A stretch of 64,000 nt of DNA from Spiractinospora alimapuensis (lineage in GTDB: Bacteria; Actinomycetota; Actinomycetes; Streptosporangiales; Streptosporangiaceae): contig NZ_CP072467.1 in the NCBI RefSeq assembly GCF_018437505.1, forward strand, positions 2,728,001 through 2,792,000, written 5' to 3'. This document shows positions 51,755-60,116 of the stretch, piece after piece. The notes beneath the pieces were generated by a model that saw nothing but the letters and a program-made list of their open reading frames with translations, searched no databases and was not told the DNA's origin. Within the stretch, counting starts at the first letter, position 1. Every line of letters begins with the position of its first letter. Made by a program: the position numbers and the translations under genes.

Positions 51755-53009
51755 CGTTGAGCACGACTACCGCCGCGACGACGGGTGCGCGCGGTCGCTC
51801 AGAGTGGGACTGGTTGACGAGATGTGGGCGGCGGGGGCGCTCTCGGACAGTCGGTGGCGCGCGATCTTCGAGGAGATCCCGCGACATACCTTCGTGCCCT
51901 GCGTGTTCGTTCCGACCGACGCGTCCGGAAGCTTCCGTCCGCTGGATGGGCGGGTGCCGGCGAACCGGTATGAGTGGCTGAGGCTCGTGTACTCGGACGA
52001 CATCGCGATCACCCAGCTCGACGGAGACGACGAGGCATGGCGAATCGCGACGCGGAATGGAACCGTCCGGGCCGTCACGATGACCTGCACGAGTTCCCAG
52101 CCGCGACTCATGGCGCGCATGCTGTCGGAGCTGGACGTGGACGACACGTCACGCGTCCTCGAGATCGGCACTGGAACCGGGTACAACGCGGCGCTTCTCT
52201 CCGCCCGACTGGGGTCGGACCAGGTATCAACGATCGACGTGGATCCAGTACTCGTCTCCCGCGCCGGCGAACGACTGCGCGGCCTCGGCCTCAGCCCGCA
52301 CATCGCCATAGGAGACGGTGCGAAGGGGATACCGGAACGCGCGATGTTCGACCGGATCGTGACGACCGCCGCGTTCCCGCGTATCCCTCCCGCATGGATC
52401 CACCAAAGCGTCGAAGCCGGTGTCATCCTGGCCAATCACGCGCGCCTCTTGGGAGGGGTCGCGGCACTCGTCAGGTTGGTTGTTCGAGGGAACATCGCAG
52501 AGGGCCGCTTTCGCACCCTCTCGGCGGGGTTCATGCCCACCCGGACCGATGACAGCGCCTCCGCCCTCAAGCTGTTCCGCGCCCTCACCGATTCCGAGGT
52601 CCTCGCCGCACGGACGGAGCAGCGATCCCCGACGATCTACCAAGCAGTCAAGGACGAGGGATTCAGATTCTTCCTCGGACTGCGCAGTAACATCCTCGAC
52701 ATCGGACTAAGCTACCCCGACGGCGAGCCTGACGAACAGTGGCTGCTCACCCCAGACGGCGGGTGGGCCTACATCACCCCCGCGGGCCAAGCTCGACAGA
52801 GCCCCCACAGCGTCCTGGACACAGTGCAGACGCTGTGGAACGAGTGGCAGGGTCTCGGCGCCCCCCACCGCGACGACTTCGGTCTCACCGTAGCCACCGA
52901 TGGACATCACCGGGTGTGGCTGGGAAACCCCGACTCCAACGACTCCTGGGACCTTCCTCTCCCCCACCAGGCCCTCGGCCACCCACCCACAGCACCGAAG
53001 TGGCCATAG
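51747..53009 (+). CDS. Isoaspartyl-methyltransferase-like enzyme of the RiPP cluster (TgmC-like)
   Basis: 420 residues from GTG 51747. The protein-isoaspartate methyltransferase core appears from about residue 105: LEIGTGTGYNAALLSARLG, VSTIDVDPVLVSRA, GDGAKGIPE and FDRIVTTAAFPRIPPAW. N- and C-terminal extensions exceed the plain PIMT length of about 220, as in the methyltransferases of ATP-grasp RiPP systems. In the characterised Thermobifida graspetide fuscimiditide such an enzyme methylates an Asp and yields an aspartimide (family knowledge). The precursor ends D95-N-G, a possible target (inference). Confidence 0.9.
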   Translation: MNDVEHDYRRDDGCARSLRVGLVDEMWAAGALSDSRWRAIFEEIPRHTFVPCVFVPTDASGSFRPLDGRVPANRYEWLRLVYSDDIAITQLDGDDEAWRIATRNGTVRAVTMTCTSSQPRLMARMLSELDVDDTSRVLEIGTGTGYNAALLSARLGSDQVSTIDVDPVLVSRAGERLRGLGLSPHIAIGDGAKGIPERAMFDRIVTTAAFPRIPPAWIHQSVEAGVILANHARLLGGVAALVRLVVRGNIAEGRFRTLSAGFMPTRTDDSASALKLFRALTDSEVLAARTEQRSPTIYQAVKDEGFRFFLGLRSNILDIGLSYPDGEPDEQWLLTPDGGWAYITPAGQARQSPHSVLDTVQTLWNEWQGLGAPHRDDFGLTVATDGHHRVWLGNPDSNDSWDLPLPHQALGHPPTAPKWP

Positions 53010-53039
53010 GAAAAGGCGCCATGCGAAGCATGACCTTCT

Positions 53040-53624
53040 CTAGTCGGGCGTCAGGATGCGGCGCAGGCTGGTACGGAGTGCCGCGTCTGCTTCGTGTTCT
53101 GACAGGCGACCGGCGTCGGTCTCTTCGCTGGCGGTGTGACTCAGTTTGATCGTGGCGGCCACCAGCCAGGTGACCGAGATGTGGGCGTCGAACTCTCCGG
53201 ACTGCTGGCCGCGCCGGAATATCCGACTCAGTCTGTCCGCCACGGGGTCGTGACGTTGGTCGTCAGCGCTCTGTGTCGTGGCCGCCGCATCACCCGACTG
53301 GAAGAGAACGGGATACCGGCCGACGGTGCGCTCGCTGGCATCGAGGAGTCGAAACAGCGCGTCCATGGCGGGCCCGGTGTCGATGTCCTCGGCGTCGATC
53401 TCGGCGACGGTCTCGGCGGTGAGATGGTCGACGACCGCTCTCAGGAGCTTCTCCCTCGACGAGAAGTGCGCGTAGACCGTCTGGCGTGTGACGCCGGCGG
53501 CGGCCGCGATGGCTCCCATGCTGGCATCGGGATCGCGGTTGAGCACCTGGATGGCCGCACCCACGACCGACTCCGCGCTGCGCTGCGCGTCGGCGCGCCG
53601 CTTGCGCGCTTCAGACCCGGACAT
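53040..53624 (-). CDS. TetR-family transcriptional regulator
   Basis: 194 residues from ATG 53624. The helix-turn-helix is in ASMGAIAAAAGVTRQTVYAHF at about residues 35-55. The ligand-binding C-terminal domain has no recognisable specificity. Two near-identical 14-bp sites lie between this gene and the divergent SnoaL-like gene, one adjoining each start, so the protein probably represses both itself and its neighbour. Confidence 0.92.
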   Translation of the reverse strand: MSGSEARKRRADAQRSAESVVGAAIQVLNRDPDASMGAIAAAAGVTRQTVYAHFSSREKLLRAVVDHLTAETVAEIDAEDIDTGPAMDALFRLLDASERTVGRYPVLFQSGDAAATTQSADDQRHDPVADRLSRIFRRGQQSGEFDAHISVTWLVAATIKLSHTASEETDAGRLSEHEADAALRTSLRRILTPD

Positions 53625-53626
53625 CT

Positions 53627-53675
53627 CTTACACCTTGTCAGATTTGCTACCGTGTAGATATCTTACACGTTGTCA
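53627..53675. promoter_or_regulatory. Paired TetR operator candidates
   Basis: CTTACACCTTGTCA (53627-53640) and CTTACACGTTGTCA (53662-53675) differ at one base and are 35 bp apart. Each contains a partial dyad TTACA-N3-TGTCA. They flank the divergent promoter of the TetR and SnoaL-like genes. Confidence 0.6.
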
Positions 53676-53708
53676 AAGATTGAGACTCAGTCGACCATTG
53701 GGAGAACC

Positions 53709-54125
53709 ATGATGACCTTCGACGACACCGACCCGAAGCAGATGATCACCGATTTCCTCAACTCCTACTCCGAGGAACTCATCTACGGAGACGAGGATCC
53801 GAGCGTGGTTGTCGATCGTTATCGCACCCCTGACATCGTCGAGATCGCCGACGGAATCCGCATGGACCGAGACAAGCTCATCGCGCACGCGAAACCCCTG
53901 CGCAAGAACAAGCCAAGCGGTCGAATGGAGGTGCACGAAGCCATCGCCCACGGTGACCGGATCGCCGCCCGCTTCACCATGTACGTCCACCAGCGAGGCA
54001 AGGATCTCACCATCGAGGTCTACTTCTTCGGCCGGTTCGCTGCCGACGGGCGCATGCGTGAGTCCCACCAGCTCACCCGCACGGTCACCGACGAGCCACG
54101 GTCGCAGCCAACCGCGTCCACGTGA
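53709..54125 (+). CDS. SnoaL/NTF2-like small protein
   Basis: 138 residues from ATG 53709 (ATG 53712 also possible) with GGGAG upstream. ITDFLNSYSEELIYGDEDPSVVVDRYRTPDIVEIADG is the opening helix and cone of an NTF2-like fold, followed by the strands EVHEAIAHGDRIAARF and LTIEVYFFGRF. Such proteins may isomerise, dehydrate or bind small molecules. Divergent from and probably controlled by the TetR regulator. Confidence 0.85.
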   Translation: MMTFDDTDPKQMITDFLNSYSEELIYGDEDPSVVVDRYRTPDIVEIADGIRMDRDKLIAHAKPLRKNKPSGRMEVHEAIAHGDRIAARFTMYVHQRGKDLTIEVYFFGRFAADGRMRESHQLTRTVTDEPRSQPTAST

Positions 54126-54227
54126 CCGGGTGCGATCAACCCCGTCAGAGCAGGTGAATGCGCACATCCAACTGATGAAGGTGCGGAAACCCTGATGGGG
54201 GTGGAGAAATCCTGATGGGGGCGTCCC

Positions 54228-54920
54228 CTAGCCGAGCCAGCCGGGTTTGACGAGGCCGGCCTCGTAGCCGATGACGACGAGTTGGGCGCGGTCGCGTGCG
54301 TTGAGTTTGGTGAGGATGCGGCTGATATGGGTCTTGGCGGTGGCGGGGCTGACCACGAGGTGGGCGGCGAGCTCGTCGTTGGACATCCCCTGGGCGACGA
54401 GGCTGAGGACCTCGCGTTCCCGGTCGGTGAGGGAGTTGAGCCGCGCCTCGGGGATCTGCTGCCGGGCCTGGGTGGCGAACTCGGCGATGAGGCGGCGGGT
54501 GACGGAGGGGGCGAGCAGCGCGTCGCCACGAGCGACCACGCGGACCCCGTGGATCAGCTCGGCGGGTTCGGTGTCCTTGACCAGGAAGCCGCTCGCGCCG
54601 GCCTTCAACGCGCCGTACACGTAGTCGTCGACGTCGAAGGTGGTCAGGATGATGACCTTGACCTCGGAGAGTCGAGGGTCGGCGGCGATGCGGCGGGTCG
54701 CCTCGAGGCCGTCCACGCCCGGCATCCGGACGTCCATCAACACGACGGTGGGGAGGAGTTCGACCGCCGCGCGGACCGCCTCGTCGCCGTCACCGGCCTC
54801 GCCGACGACGGCGATGTCGGACTCGCTCTCCAACATCGCGCGGAACCCCGCCCGGACCAGGGTCTGGTCGTCCACGAGCAGCACCCGGACCCGCCCGTCG
54901 CCCGCACCTGAGTCCTTCAT
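54228..54920 (-). CDS. LuxR-type response regulator
   Basis: 230 residues from ATG 54920, overlapping the kinase stop as TGATG. RVLLVDDQTLVRAGF has the acidic pair, VLMDVRMPG the phospho-Asp and GFLVKDTEP the Lys. The LuxR domain is LTDREREVLSLVAQG with NDELAAHLVVSPATAKTHI. It is intact, although its kinase partner upstream is interrupted. Two 15-bp direct repeats (AAAYCCTGATGGGGG) lie just past its 3' end at 54187-54221. Confidence 0.93.
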   Translation of the reverse strand: MKDSGAGDGRVRVLLVDDQTLVRAGFRAMLESESDIAVVGEAGDGDEAVRAAVELLPTVVLMDVRMPGVDGLEATRRIAADPRLSEVKVIILTTFDVDDYVYGALKAGASGFLVKDTEPAELIHGVRVVARGDALLAPSVTRRLIAEFATQARQQIPEARLNSLTDREREVLSLVAQGMSNDELAAHLVVSPATAKTHISRILTKLNARDRAQLVVIGYEAGLVKPGWLG

Positions 54921-56088
54921 CAACCAGCCTCACTTGTCGTGGGAGAGTCCGGGGGGATCGGCAACGTCGCCTCGACGTGTGCCCCTCCCTCGGGACCGTT
55001 GCGGAGTGTCGCCGTTCCGCCGACCGCGGTGACGCGTTCGGTGATGCCGAGCAGACCGTTGCCGCGCGGAACGTCGTCGGGGAAGCCACGGCCGTCGTCC
55101 TCGACCGACAGGGTGAGCTGGTCCGGCCGGTAGGTGAGCCGCACCGTCACCCTCCCCGCCCGCCCGTGCCGCACCGTGTTGGTCAACGACTCCTGCACAA
55201 CACGGTAAGCGGCGGCGTCGACCGCTGTGGGCAGCGTCCTGGTCGTACCGTCGACGACGATCCGGACGTCGAGCCCCGCCGGCGCGTGCTCTCGGCGAGT
55301 TCGTCCAGGCGGGCCAGCCCCGGGGTGGGGAGAAGCTCGGCGTCGTCCTCGTCCACCTGGCGCAGTACGCCGAGGATCGTGCGGAGTTCCCGAAGGGTCC
55401 CCTTGCTGGCGAGCCGGATCTCCTCCAGGGCCGCGTAGGCCCGCTCGGGATCGCGACGGTGCACGGCGGCGCCGGCCTGGACGTTGATGAGGGAGATCTG
55501 GTGCGCGAGGACGTCGTGGAGTTCGCGGGCGATCCGCATGCGTTCCTCGGTGGACCGCCGCCGCGCCTCCTCCTCACGCGTGCGTTCGGCGTGCGCCAGG
55601 CGCTGCTTGACCTCAAGGAGGTAGGCCCGGCGACTGCGGGCGATCTCCCCGAGCGCCAGGACGCTGGCGATCCCCACGAACACGCCCACGGCGCGTAGCG
55701 GGACTTGCCCGGAGAACTCCGCGGTCGCGAAGAGGATCATGGAGAGCAGCGCGGAGGTCACGGCGGCGACGCGTTCACGCTCCATCGCGAGCCACACGAC
55801 ACCAATGGCGAACGCGAGCCACCCGGCTCCGCTGTCCACGTCGCCCAGCACGTAGTAGGCGGGGGCGACCAGCGCGAGGACGACCGCGGCGAGGATGGGC
55901 AGCCGACGGATGGTGAGCAGCGCGGCCGCGCCCACCAGGAGGACGACGAGGTTCCGCGCCTCCAGTGGCACGTCCGTGGCGAACGCCGTCACCAACTCGA
56001 TGACGACGGAGGCGACCGCGACACCGACGGCGAACACGACCTCCGGCCACCCGCGCGGGAGGGGGAACGCTGTGCTTCCCATGATCAT
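54920..56088 (-). pseudogene. Sensor histidine kinase disrupted by a frameshift
   Basis: The first part (from ATG 56088) has five or six membrane segments and the HisKA_3 box RIARELHDVLAHQISLI, then runs to LARLDELAEST. At 55277-55284 the frame must shift by one base: the adjacent frame continues LDVRIVVDGTTRTLPTAVDAA, then QESLTNTVRHGRAG and VEDDGRGFPDDVPRGNGLLGI, the ATPase domain, ending at 54920. A C/G run at the break could be a sequencing error or a real mutation. If real, the regulator lacks its own kinase. Confidence 0.85.
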
Positions 56089-56143
56089 CACCCTAGGGGG
56101 GTTCACGCTGCGCGCTGTCGCGGACACGACACCTTCCCGCCCA

Positions 56144-56365
56144 TCAGGACTGACTCGGCGCGGACCCGCCCTTGCGCGCGTCGATCATGGGAGCCGCCAC
56201 AGCTCCGATCACTCCGATGATCACCGGCAGGAAGCCGACGAAGAACAGGAAGCTCGGCACCTCCCCGAAGACCGCCCGCGCCCCGAAGACGATACCCACC
56301 TCGAGAACGAATCCAAGGAACAGTCCCCCGAACAGACCACCGATGGCGAACGCGACCGCGCGCAT
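56144..56365 (-). CDS. Small membrane protein (DUF5957-like)
   Basis: 73 residues from ATG 56365, four bases after GGAGG. Two hydrophobic helices (FAIGGLFGGLFLGFVLEVGI, FLFFVGFLPVIIGVIGAVAA) are joined by a short loop and followed by a small basic tail. The N-terminal glycine-rich helix resembles DUF5957 proteins. Function unknown; it lies directly upstream of the broken kinase in the same orientation. Confidence 0.7.
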   Translation of the reverse strand: MRAVAFAIGGLFGGLFLGFVLEVGIVFGARAVFGEVPSFLFFVGFLPVIIGVIGAVAAPMIDARKGGSAPSQS

Positions 56366-56552
56366 GTTTCCTCCAGCCTGACGACTCGTGTGCTGGGGCG
56401 ACGAACATCCCCCAGCGTGGGACACGGTAGTAACCAGGTCGGCTCGGTCGCGTCCCCCCAGAGGGCTCACCTGACATGCATCCTCCGATGTAGACGGTGC
56501 GTCTCGGCCCACCCTGGCGGGCGGTGCCGGCAACGCGGAGGACTACACTCCC

Positions 56553-56568
56553 ATCGATCACTGTCGAT
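56553..56568. promoter_or_regulatory. Inverted repeat in MFS gene promoter
   Basis: ATCGA-N6-TCGAT lies 22 bp before the MFS start and just after TACACT (56544-56549), a plausible -10 box. It may be an operator; no regulator is identified. Confidence 0.35.
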
Positions 56569-56589
56569 AGATCAGGAGTCGGAGTCTCG

Positions 56590-57789
56590 GTGCCTACCCC
56601 CAGCACACCGGCGCCACTGCGTTGGGCTCTCGCGGCGCTGTGCGTCACCGTCACCGTCAGCTACGGGGTCCTCTTCTACGCGTTCCCCGTCCTCGCCTCC
56701 TCCATCGCCGACGACACCGGGTGGTCGCTGCCCTGGCTCACCGCGGCGTTCTCGGTCGGGCAGCTCGTAGTGGCGCTGTTGGGCGCACCGATCGGTCGGT
56801 GGATCGACCGCTCCGGACCACGGCCGGCCATGGTCACCGGGTCACTCCTCGCCTTCCCCTCCCTCGCGGCGGTCGCCCTCGCCCCCAACCCCGTCGTGTT
56901 CTTCGCCGCCTGGATCCCGGCCGGGGCGGCGAGCGCCATGCTCTTCTACTCCCCCGCCTTCGCCGCGTTGACCCGCTGGTACGGCGAGCGACGTGTGCGC
57001 GCGCTGACGATGCTGACGCTGGTCGCCGGGTTCGCGAGCACGATCTTCGCCCCACTCTCCGCCGCGTTGGACAGCGCCATGGACTGGCGCGCCGCCTTCC
57101 TGATCCTCGCCGGCATCCACCTGGTCGTCACCCTCCCGCTACACGTGATCTTCTTGCGACCGTCCTGGCCCCAGGTCGCGGAGAGCGACACGGCCACGTC
57201 CGGCGCGAGCGTCAGGTCGATCGTCCGGGGGCGGGCGTTCATCTGCCTCACCGCCGCGTTCGCGCTCTGCGCCTTCGCGGTCTACGGACTGGTGATGCAC
57301 ATCGTTCCCCTGCTGGCCAGCCGTGGGATCGACGCACAGACGGCCTCGTGGGCGCTGGGGTTGGGGGGCGTCGGCCAGGTGCTGGGGCGCTTCGCCTACG
57401 CCCCGATGGCCCGCCGCCTCGGCGTGATCAGCCGTACGGTCGTCATCCTGGCCTCGTGCACCGTCACCACGGCGCTGCTGGCGCTGCTCCCCGCGGACGC
57501 GGCCCTGCTGCTGGCGGCGGCCCTGCTGTCCGGTGTGGCGCGCGGAATCTTCACCCTGTTGCAGGCGACCGCGGTCAGCGACCGGTGGGGAGCCACCAAC
57601 TACGGCCTGCTGAACGGGATCATGCACGGCCCCCTCCTGGCGGCGATCGCCCTCGCCCCGTGGGGCGGCACCGTGCTGGCTATCGCCGTCGGCGGCTATC
57701 AGGAGTTGTTCGTGCTGCTCGCGCTGGGTGTGGCCGTCGCGACGGTCCTCGCCGCGGCCACGCGCCCCCGAGGCTCAGGAGCGGCCTGA
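56590..57789 (+). CDS. MFS transporter
   Basis: 399 residues from GTG 56590 after GGAGTC. Twelve hydrophobic segments are visible. The loop between helices 2 and 3 reads GAPIGRWIDRSGPRP, matching motif A (GxxxDRxGxR), with a second weaker copy after helix 8 (PMARRLGV). It resembles the monocarboxylate/oxalate-formate antiporter-like actinobacterial group. The substrate is unknown. It converges on the ion-channel gene with a 15-bp overlap. Confidence 0.9.
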   Translation: MPTPSTPAPLRWALAALCVTVTVSYGVLFYAFPVLASSIADDTGWSLPWLTAAFSVGQLVVALLGAPIGRWIDRSGPRPAMVTGSLLAFPSLAAVALAPNPVVFFAAWIPAGAASAMLFYSPAFAALTRWYGERRVRALTMLTLVAGFASTIFAPLSAALDSAMDWRAAFLILAGIHLVVTLPLHVIFLRPSWPQVAESDTATSGASVRSIVRGRAFICLTAAFALCAFAVYGLVMHIVPLLASRGIDAQTASWALGLGGVGQVLGRFAYAPMARRLGVISRTVVILASCTVTTALLALLPADAALLLAAALLSGVARGIFTLLQATAVSDRWGATNYGLLNGIMHGPLLAAIALAPWGGTVLAIAVGGYQELFVLLALGVAVATVLAAATRPRGSGAA

Positions 57790-58641
57790 CATCACGTCGT
57801 CGGATGGGGCGTATCCGCGTAGTTCGGCGACCTCGGCGCGCAGGGCGCGGATCTCGGTGAGCAACTGCGCCGGCGTGACGTCCGCCCCGTCACCACCGGG
57901 CCCGCCCTGGGGTCCGGCGGTGTCGCCGGCGCTCCCGCTGCCGCCCCCATCCTTCTCCGCACGCTCCTGGGAGGCGGACGGCAGCGCCTCGACGGCGACC
58001 GCGATGAACAGGTTCAGGGTGATGAACGTGGAGATCAGGATGAAGGTCACGAAGAACAGCGCCGCGATCGGCTGTTCCTCCACGATGGGCCGCGCGATGA
58101 CCGACCAGTTGTCGCCGGTCGTGATCTGGAACAGCGTGAACAGGGTCTCGCCGAGGTTCTCGAAGTGCACCGGGTCGGTCTGCTGGAACAGCTTGGTCGC
58201 CATCACACCGGAGACGTACATGATGAGCCCGAGCAGCGCCCCGATCGAGGCCATCCCGGGAAGGGCCCGCAGCAGGCCGGTCACGACCCGACGCAGCGGC
58301 GGAACCACCGAGATGAGGCGCAGCACGCGCAGCACCCGCAGGACCCGCAGCACGGCGAACGGCCCGGACGTCGGCACGATCGCGATGGTGACGATCGCGA
58401 GGTCGAACCAACCCCAGGGGTCGGTGAAGAAGCGCCAGCCGTGCGCGTAGACACGCAGCACGATCTCCACCACGAAGACCGTGAGGATCGCGGTGTCGAC
58501 GACGAAGAGGATGGCCCCCAGGGAGTCCATCATGGCCGGGGAGGTCTCCAGGCCGAGGATGACGGCGTTGATGAGGATCAGAACCGTGATGACGCCCTGG
58601 AACCAGGTCGCCTCCACCATGTCCCGGACCCGCGCTCGCAC
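57775..58641 (-). CDS. Voltage-gated cation channel (NaChBac-type single-domain)
   Basis: 288 residues from GTG 58641, with GGAGG eight bases upstream; the frame extends 22 codons further without a site. Six transmembrane segments are present. S4 reads AVLRVLRVLRVLRLISV with Arg every third residue. The pore helix and filter are TLFQITTGDNWSVI, where sodium channels usually have TLESW, so the filter acid is Asp after Gly. The C-terminus has a Gly-rich linker and a coiled coil (LTEIRALRAEVAELRGY) for tetramerisation. Ion selectivity is uncertain. Confidence 0.9.
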   Translation of the reverse strand: MRARVRDMVEATWFQGVITVLILINAVILGLETSPAMMDSLGAILFVVDTAILTVFVVEIVLRVYAHGWRFFTDPWGWFDLAIVTIAIVPTSGPFAVLRVLRVLRVLRLISVVPPLRRVVTGLLRALPGMASIGALLGLIMYVSGVMATKLFQQTDPVHFENLGETLFTLFQITTGDNWSVIARPIVEEQPIAALFFVTFILISTFITLNLFIAVAVEALPSASQERAEKDGGGSGSAGDTAGPQGGPGGDGADVTPAQLLTEIRALRAEVAELRGYAPSDDVMSGRS

Positions 58642-58775
58642 CGCTGTGACCTCCTGAGTCGTGAATGAAACGAAAGTTGAGCCTACCGGCTGGTTTGTGG
58701 TGGCCACCTCTGGGCATTGGGAGGTCTGACAGCCCCCGACGCCGGGTTCCCCTCACCCGGAGGGACGTGCGTCCC

Positions 58776-59189
58776 ATGGTTGACCGGCCGGACAGCGATC
58801 CAGTATCCACCGCGTCCACGACATCCTGGGACGGGCGCCTACGAAGAACCATGGCCCTGACCGCGGCGTTGTGCATGGTGGGCGGGCCGTTTCTCCTGTT
58901 CTCGGCGCTGCGTGCCGCCCTGGACGCAGACCCCACCGGTTTCCTCACCGGGAGTGCTGTGATTCCCGTCGCGATCGTGGGTGGCGCCCTGCCGCTCGTC
59001 GGTCTGGTGTTGGCCAGACACGGCCAGGCGGGGCGGGCGGGCGCGGGGCTGCTACTCGCGCTGCTGGTGGTCTCCATCGTGCTGTTCCTCCTGGCGTCGC
59101 TGACTCCGGGATGGATTCCCCGTTTCCCCGCCCAGGAGTGGTCCGCGGTACGTGACCTCGTGGCCGAAGAGTTCCAGCGACTCCGCTGA
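58776..59189 (+). CDS. Small membrane protein
   Basis: 137 residues from ATG 58776, with GGAGGG 11 bases upstream (GTG 58767 is closer to the site). Three hydrophobic segments: ALTAALCMVGGPFLLFSAL, AVIPVAIVGGALPLVGLVLA and GAGLLLALLVVSIVLFLLASL. No family recognised. The first part is Asp/Arg-rich and probably cytoplasmic. Confidence 0.65.
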   Translation: MVDRPDSDPVSTASTTSWDGRLRRTMALTAALCMVGGPFLLFSALRAALDADPTGFLTGSAVIPVAIVGGALPLVGLVLARHGQAGRAGAGLLLALLVVSIVLFLLASLTPGWIPRFPAQEWSAVRDLVAEEFQRLR

Positions 59190-59300
59190 CCCGTCACGGC
59201 CCCACTGGTCCGGCCCGGCCAGGGTGCCAACGCGATGTCGGCCCACAGTGTTACCGTCATCCCCGCCCGTTGGAGAGCGGAAGCCGGAAAGGGTGCAGGC

Positions 59301-60044
59301 ATGACCATGTCAGAGCTGCGGCTCGCCATCGCGGAGGAGCTGCGCTTCCTGCTGCCACCCCGCCGACGCACCCCCATCCTGACGGTCACCTGGGACGGAA
59401 CCGCGTCCCTGGGGCACGTGGTGCGCTCGGCCGGCGTCCCGCTCACGGAGGTGGGCGCCCTCACCGTCAACGGGTCGCCCCGGACACCGGGGGACCGCCC
59501 CACCCGGGGTGACCTCATCGAGGTCCACGCGGTGCGACGCCCGGAGACCCCTCCGTTCACTCCCCTCCGGTTCCTGCTGGACGTACACCTGGGCACCCTG
59601 GCCCGACGTCTGCGGTTGCTCGGGATCGACACCGCCTACGACAACGACCGGGACGACCCGTCGCTGGTGCTGCAGGCCAACGCGGAGGAGCGGGTGCTCC
59701 TCACCCAGGACCGCGGCCTGCTGCACCGCGGAAACCTGCTGTCCGGCGCGTTCGTCCGGGGCAGCGACCCCGACGACCAACTCGACGACGTCCTGCGCCG
59801 CTTCGCGCCACCGCTCGCACCCTGGACCCGCTGCACCAACTGCAACGGAGAACTGTCGGCGGTGTCCAAGGAGGACATCCAGCAGCTCCTCGACGAGGGG
59901 ACCAAGATCTCCTACGACGCGTTCGCCCGCTGCGGCACCTGCGGGCAGGTGTACTGGCCCGGCGCGCACCACGACCGCCTGGCCCGGATCGTCGCCGAGG
60001 CGGAGACGATCGTCGCGGAGGCGGGATCCGTGCACGGAGGCTGA
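59301..60044 (+). CDS. Mut7-C RNase-domain protein with ubiquitin-like N-terminus
   Basis: 247 residues from ATG 59301. The N-terminal 85 residues form a ThiS/ubiquitin-like fold (Mut7-C ubiquitin). The Mut7-C PIN-like domain starts RFLLDVHLGTLARRLRLLGIDTAYDND, with LLTQDRGLLHR and the C-terminal zinc ribbon CTNC...CGTC around RCTNCNGEL and FARCGTCGQVYWPG. The family is predicted to be RNA-cleaving and is widespread in actinobacteria; physiological targets are unknown. Confidence 0.9.
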   Translation: MTMSELRLAIAEELRFLLPPRRRTPILTVTWDGTASLGHVVRSAGVPLTEVGALTVNGSPRTPGDRPTRGDLIEVHAVRRPETPPFTPLRFLLDVHLGTLARRLRLLGIDTAYDNDRDDPSLVLQANAEERVLLTQDRGLLHRGNLLSGAFVRGSDPDDQLDDVLRRFAPPLAPWTRCTNCNGELSAVSKEDIQQLLDEGTKISYDAFARCGTCGQVYWPGAHHDRLARIVAEAETIVAEAGSVHGG

Positions 60045-60116
60045 ACCGGTCCGACCGTCCCCCACGGGGTCCGGCGAGCTGGGGTTTCCCCCCATCAGCG
60101 CCTACTCTGGGGCCTT

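Noticed and set aside
54187-54221. Two 15-bp direct repeats (AAAYCCTGATGGGGG) as operator
   Set aside because: They lie past the 3' ends of two convergent genes, where an operator is unlikely; probably a small local duplication.
57890-59632. 580-codon minus-strand open frame across the ion channel and small membrane gene
   Set aside because: It is an out-of-frame reading of the channel gene and antisense of neighbours; it lacks any domain signal.
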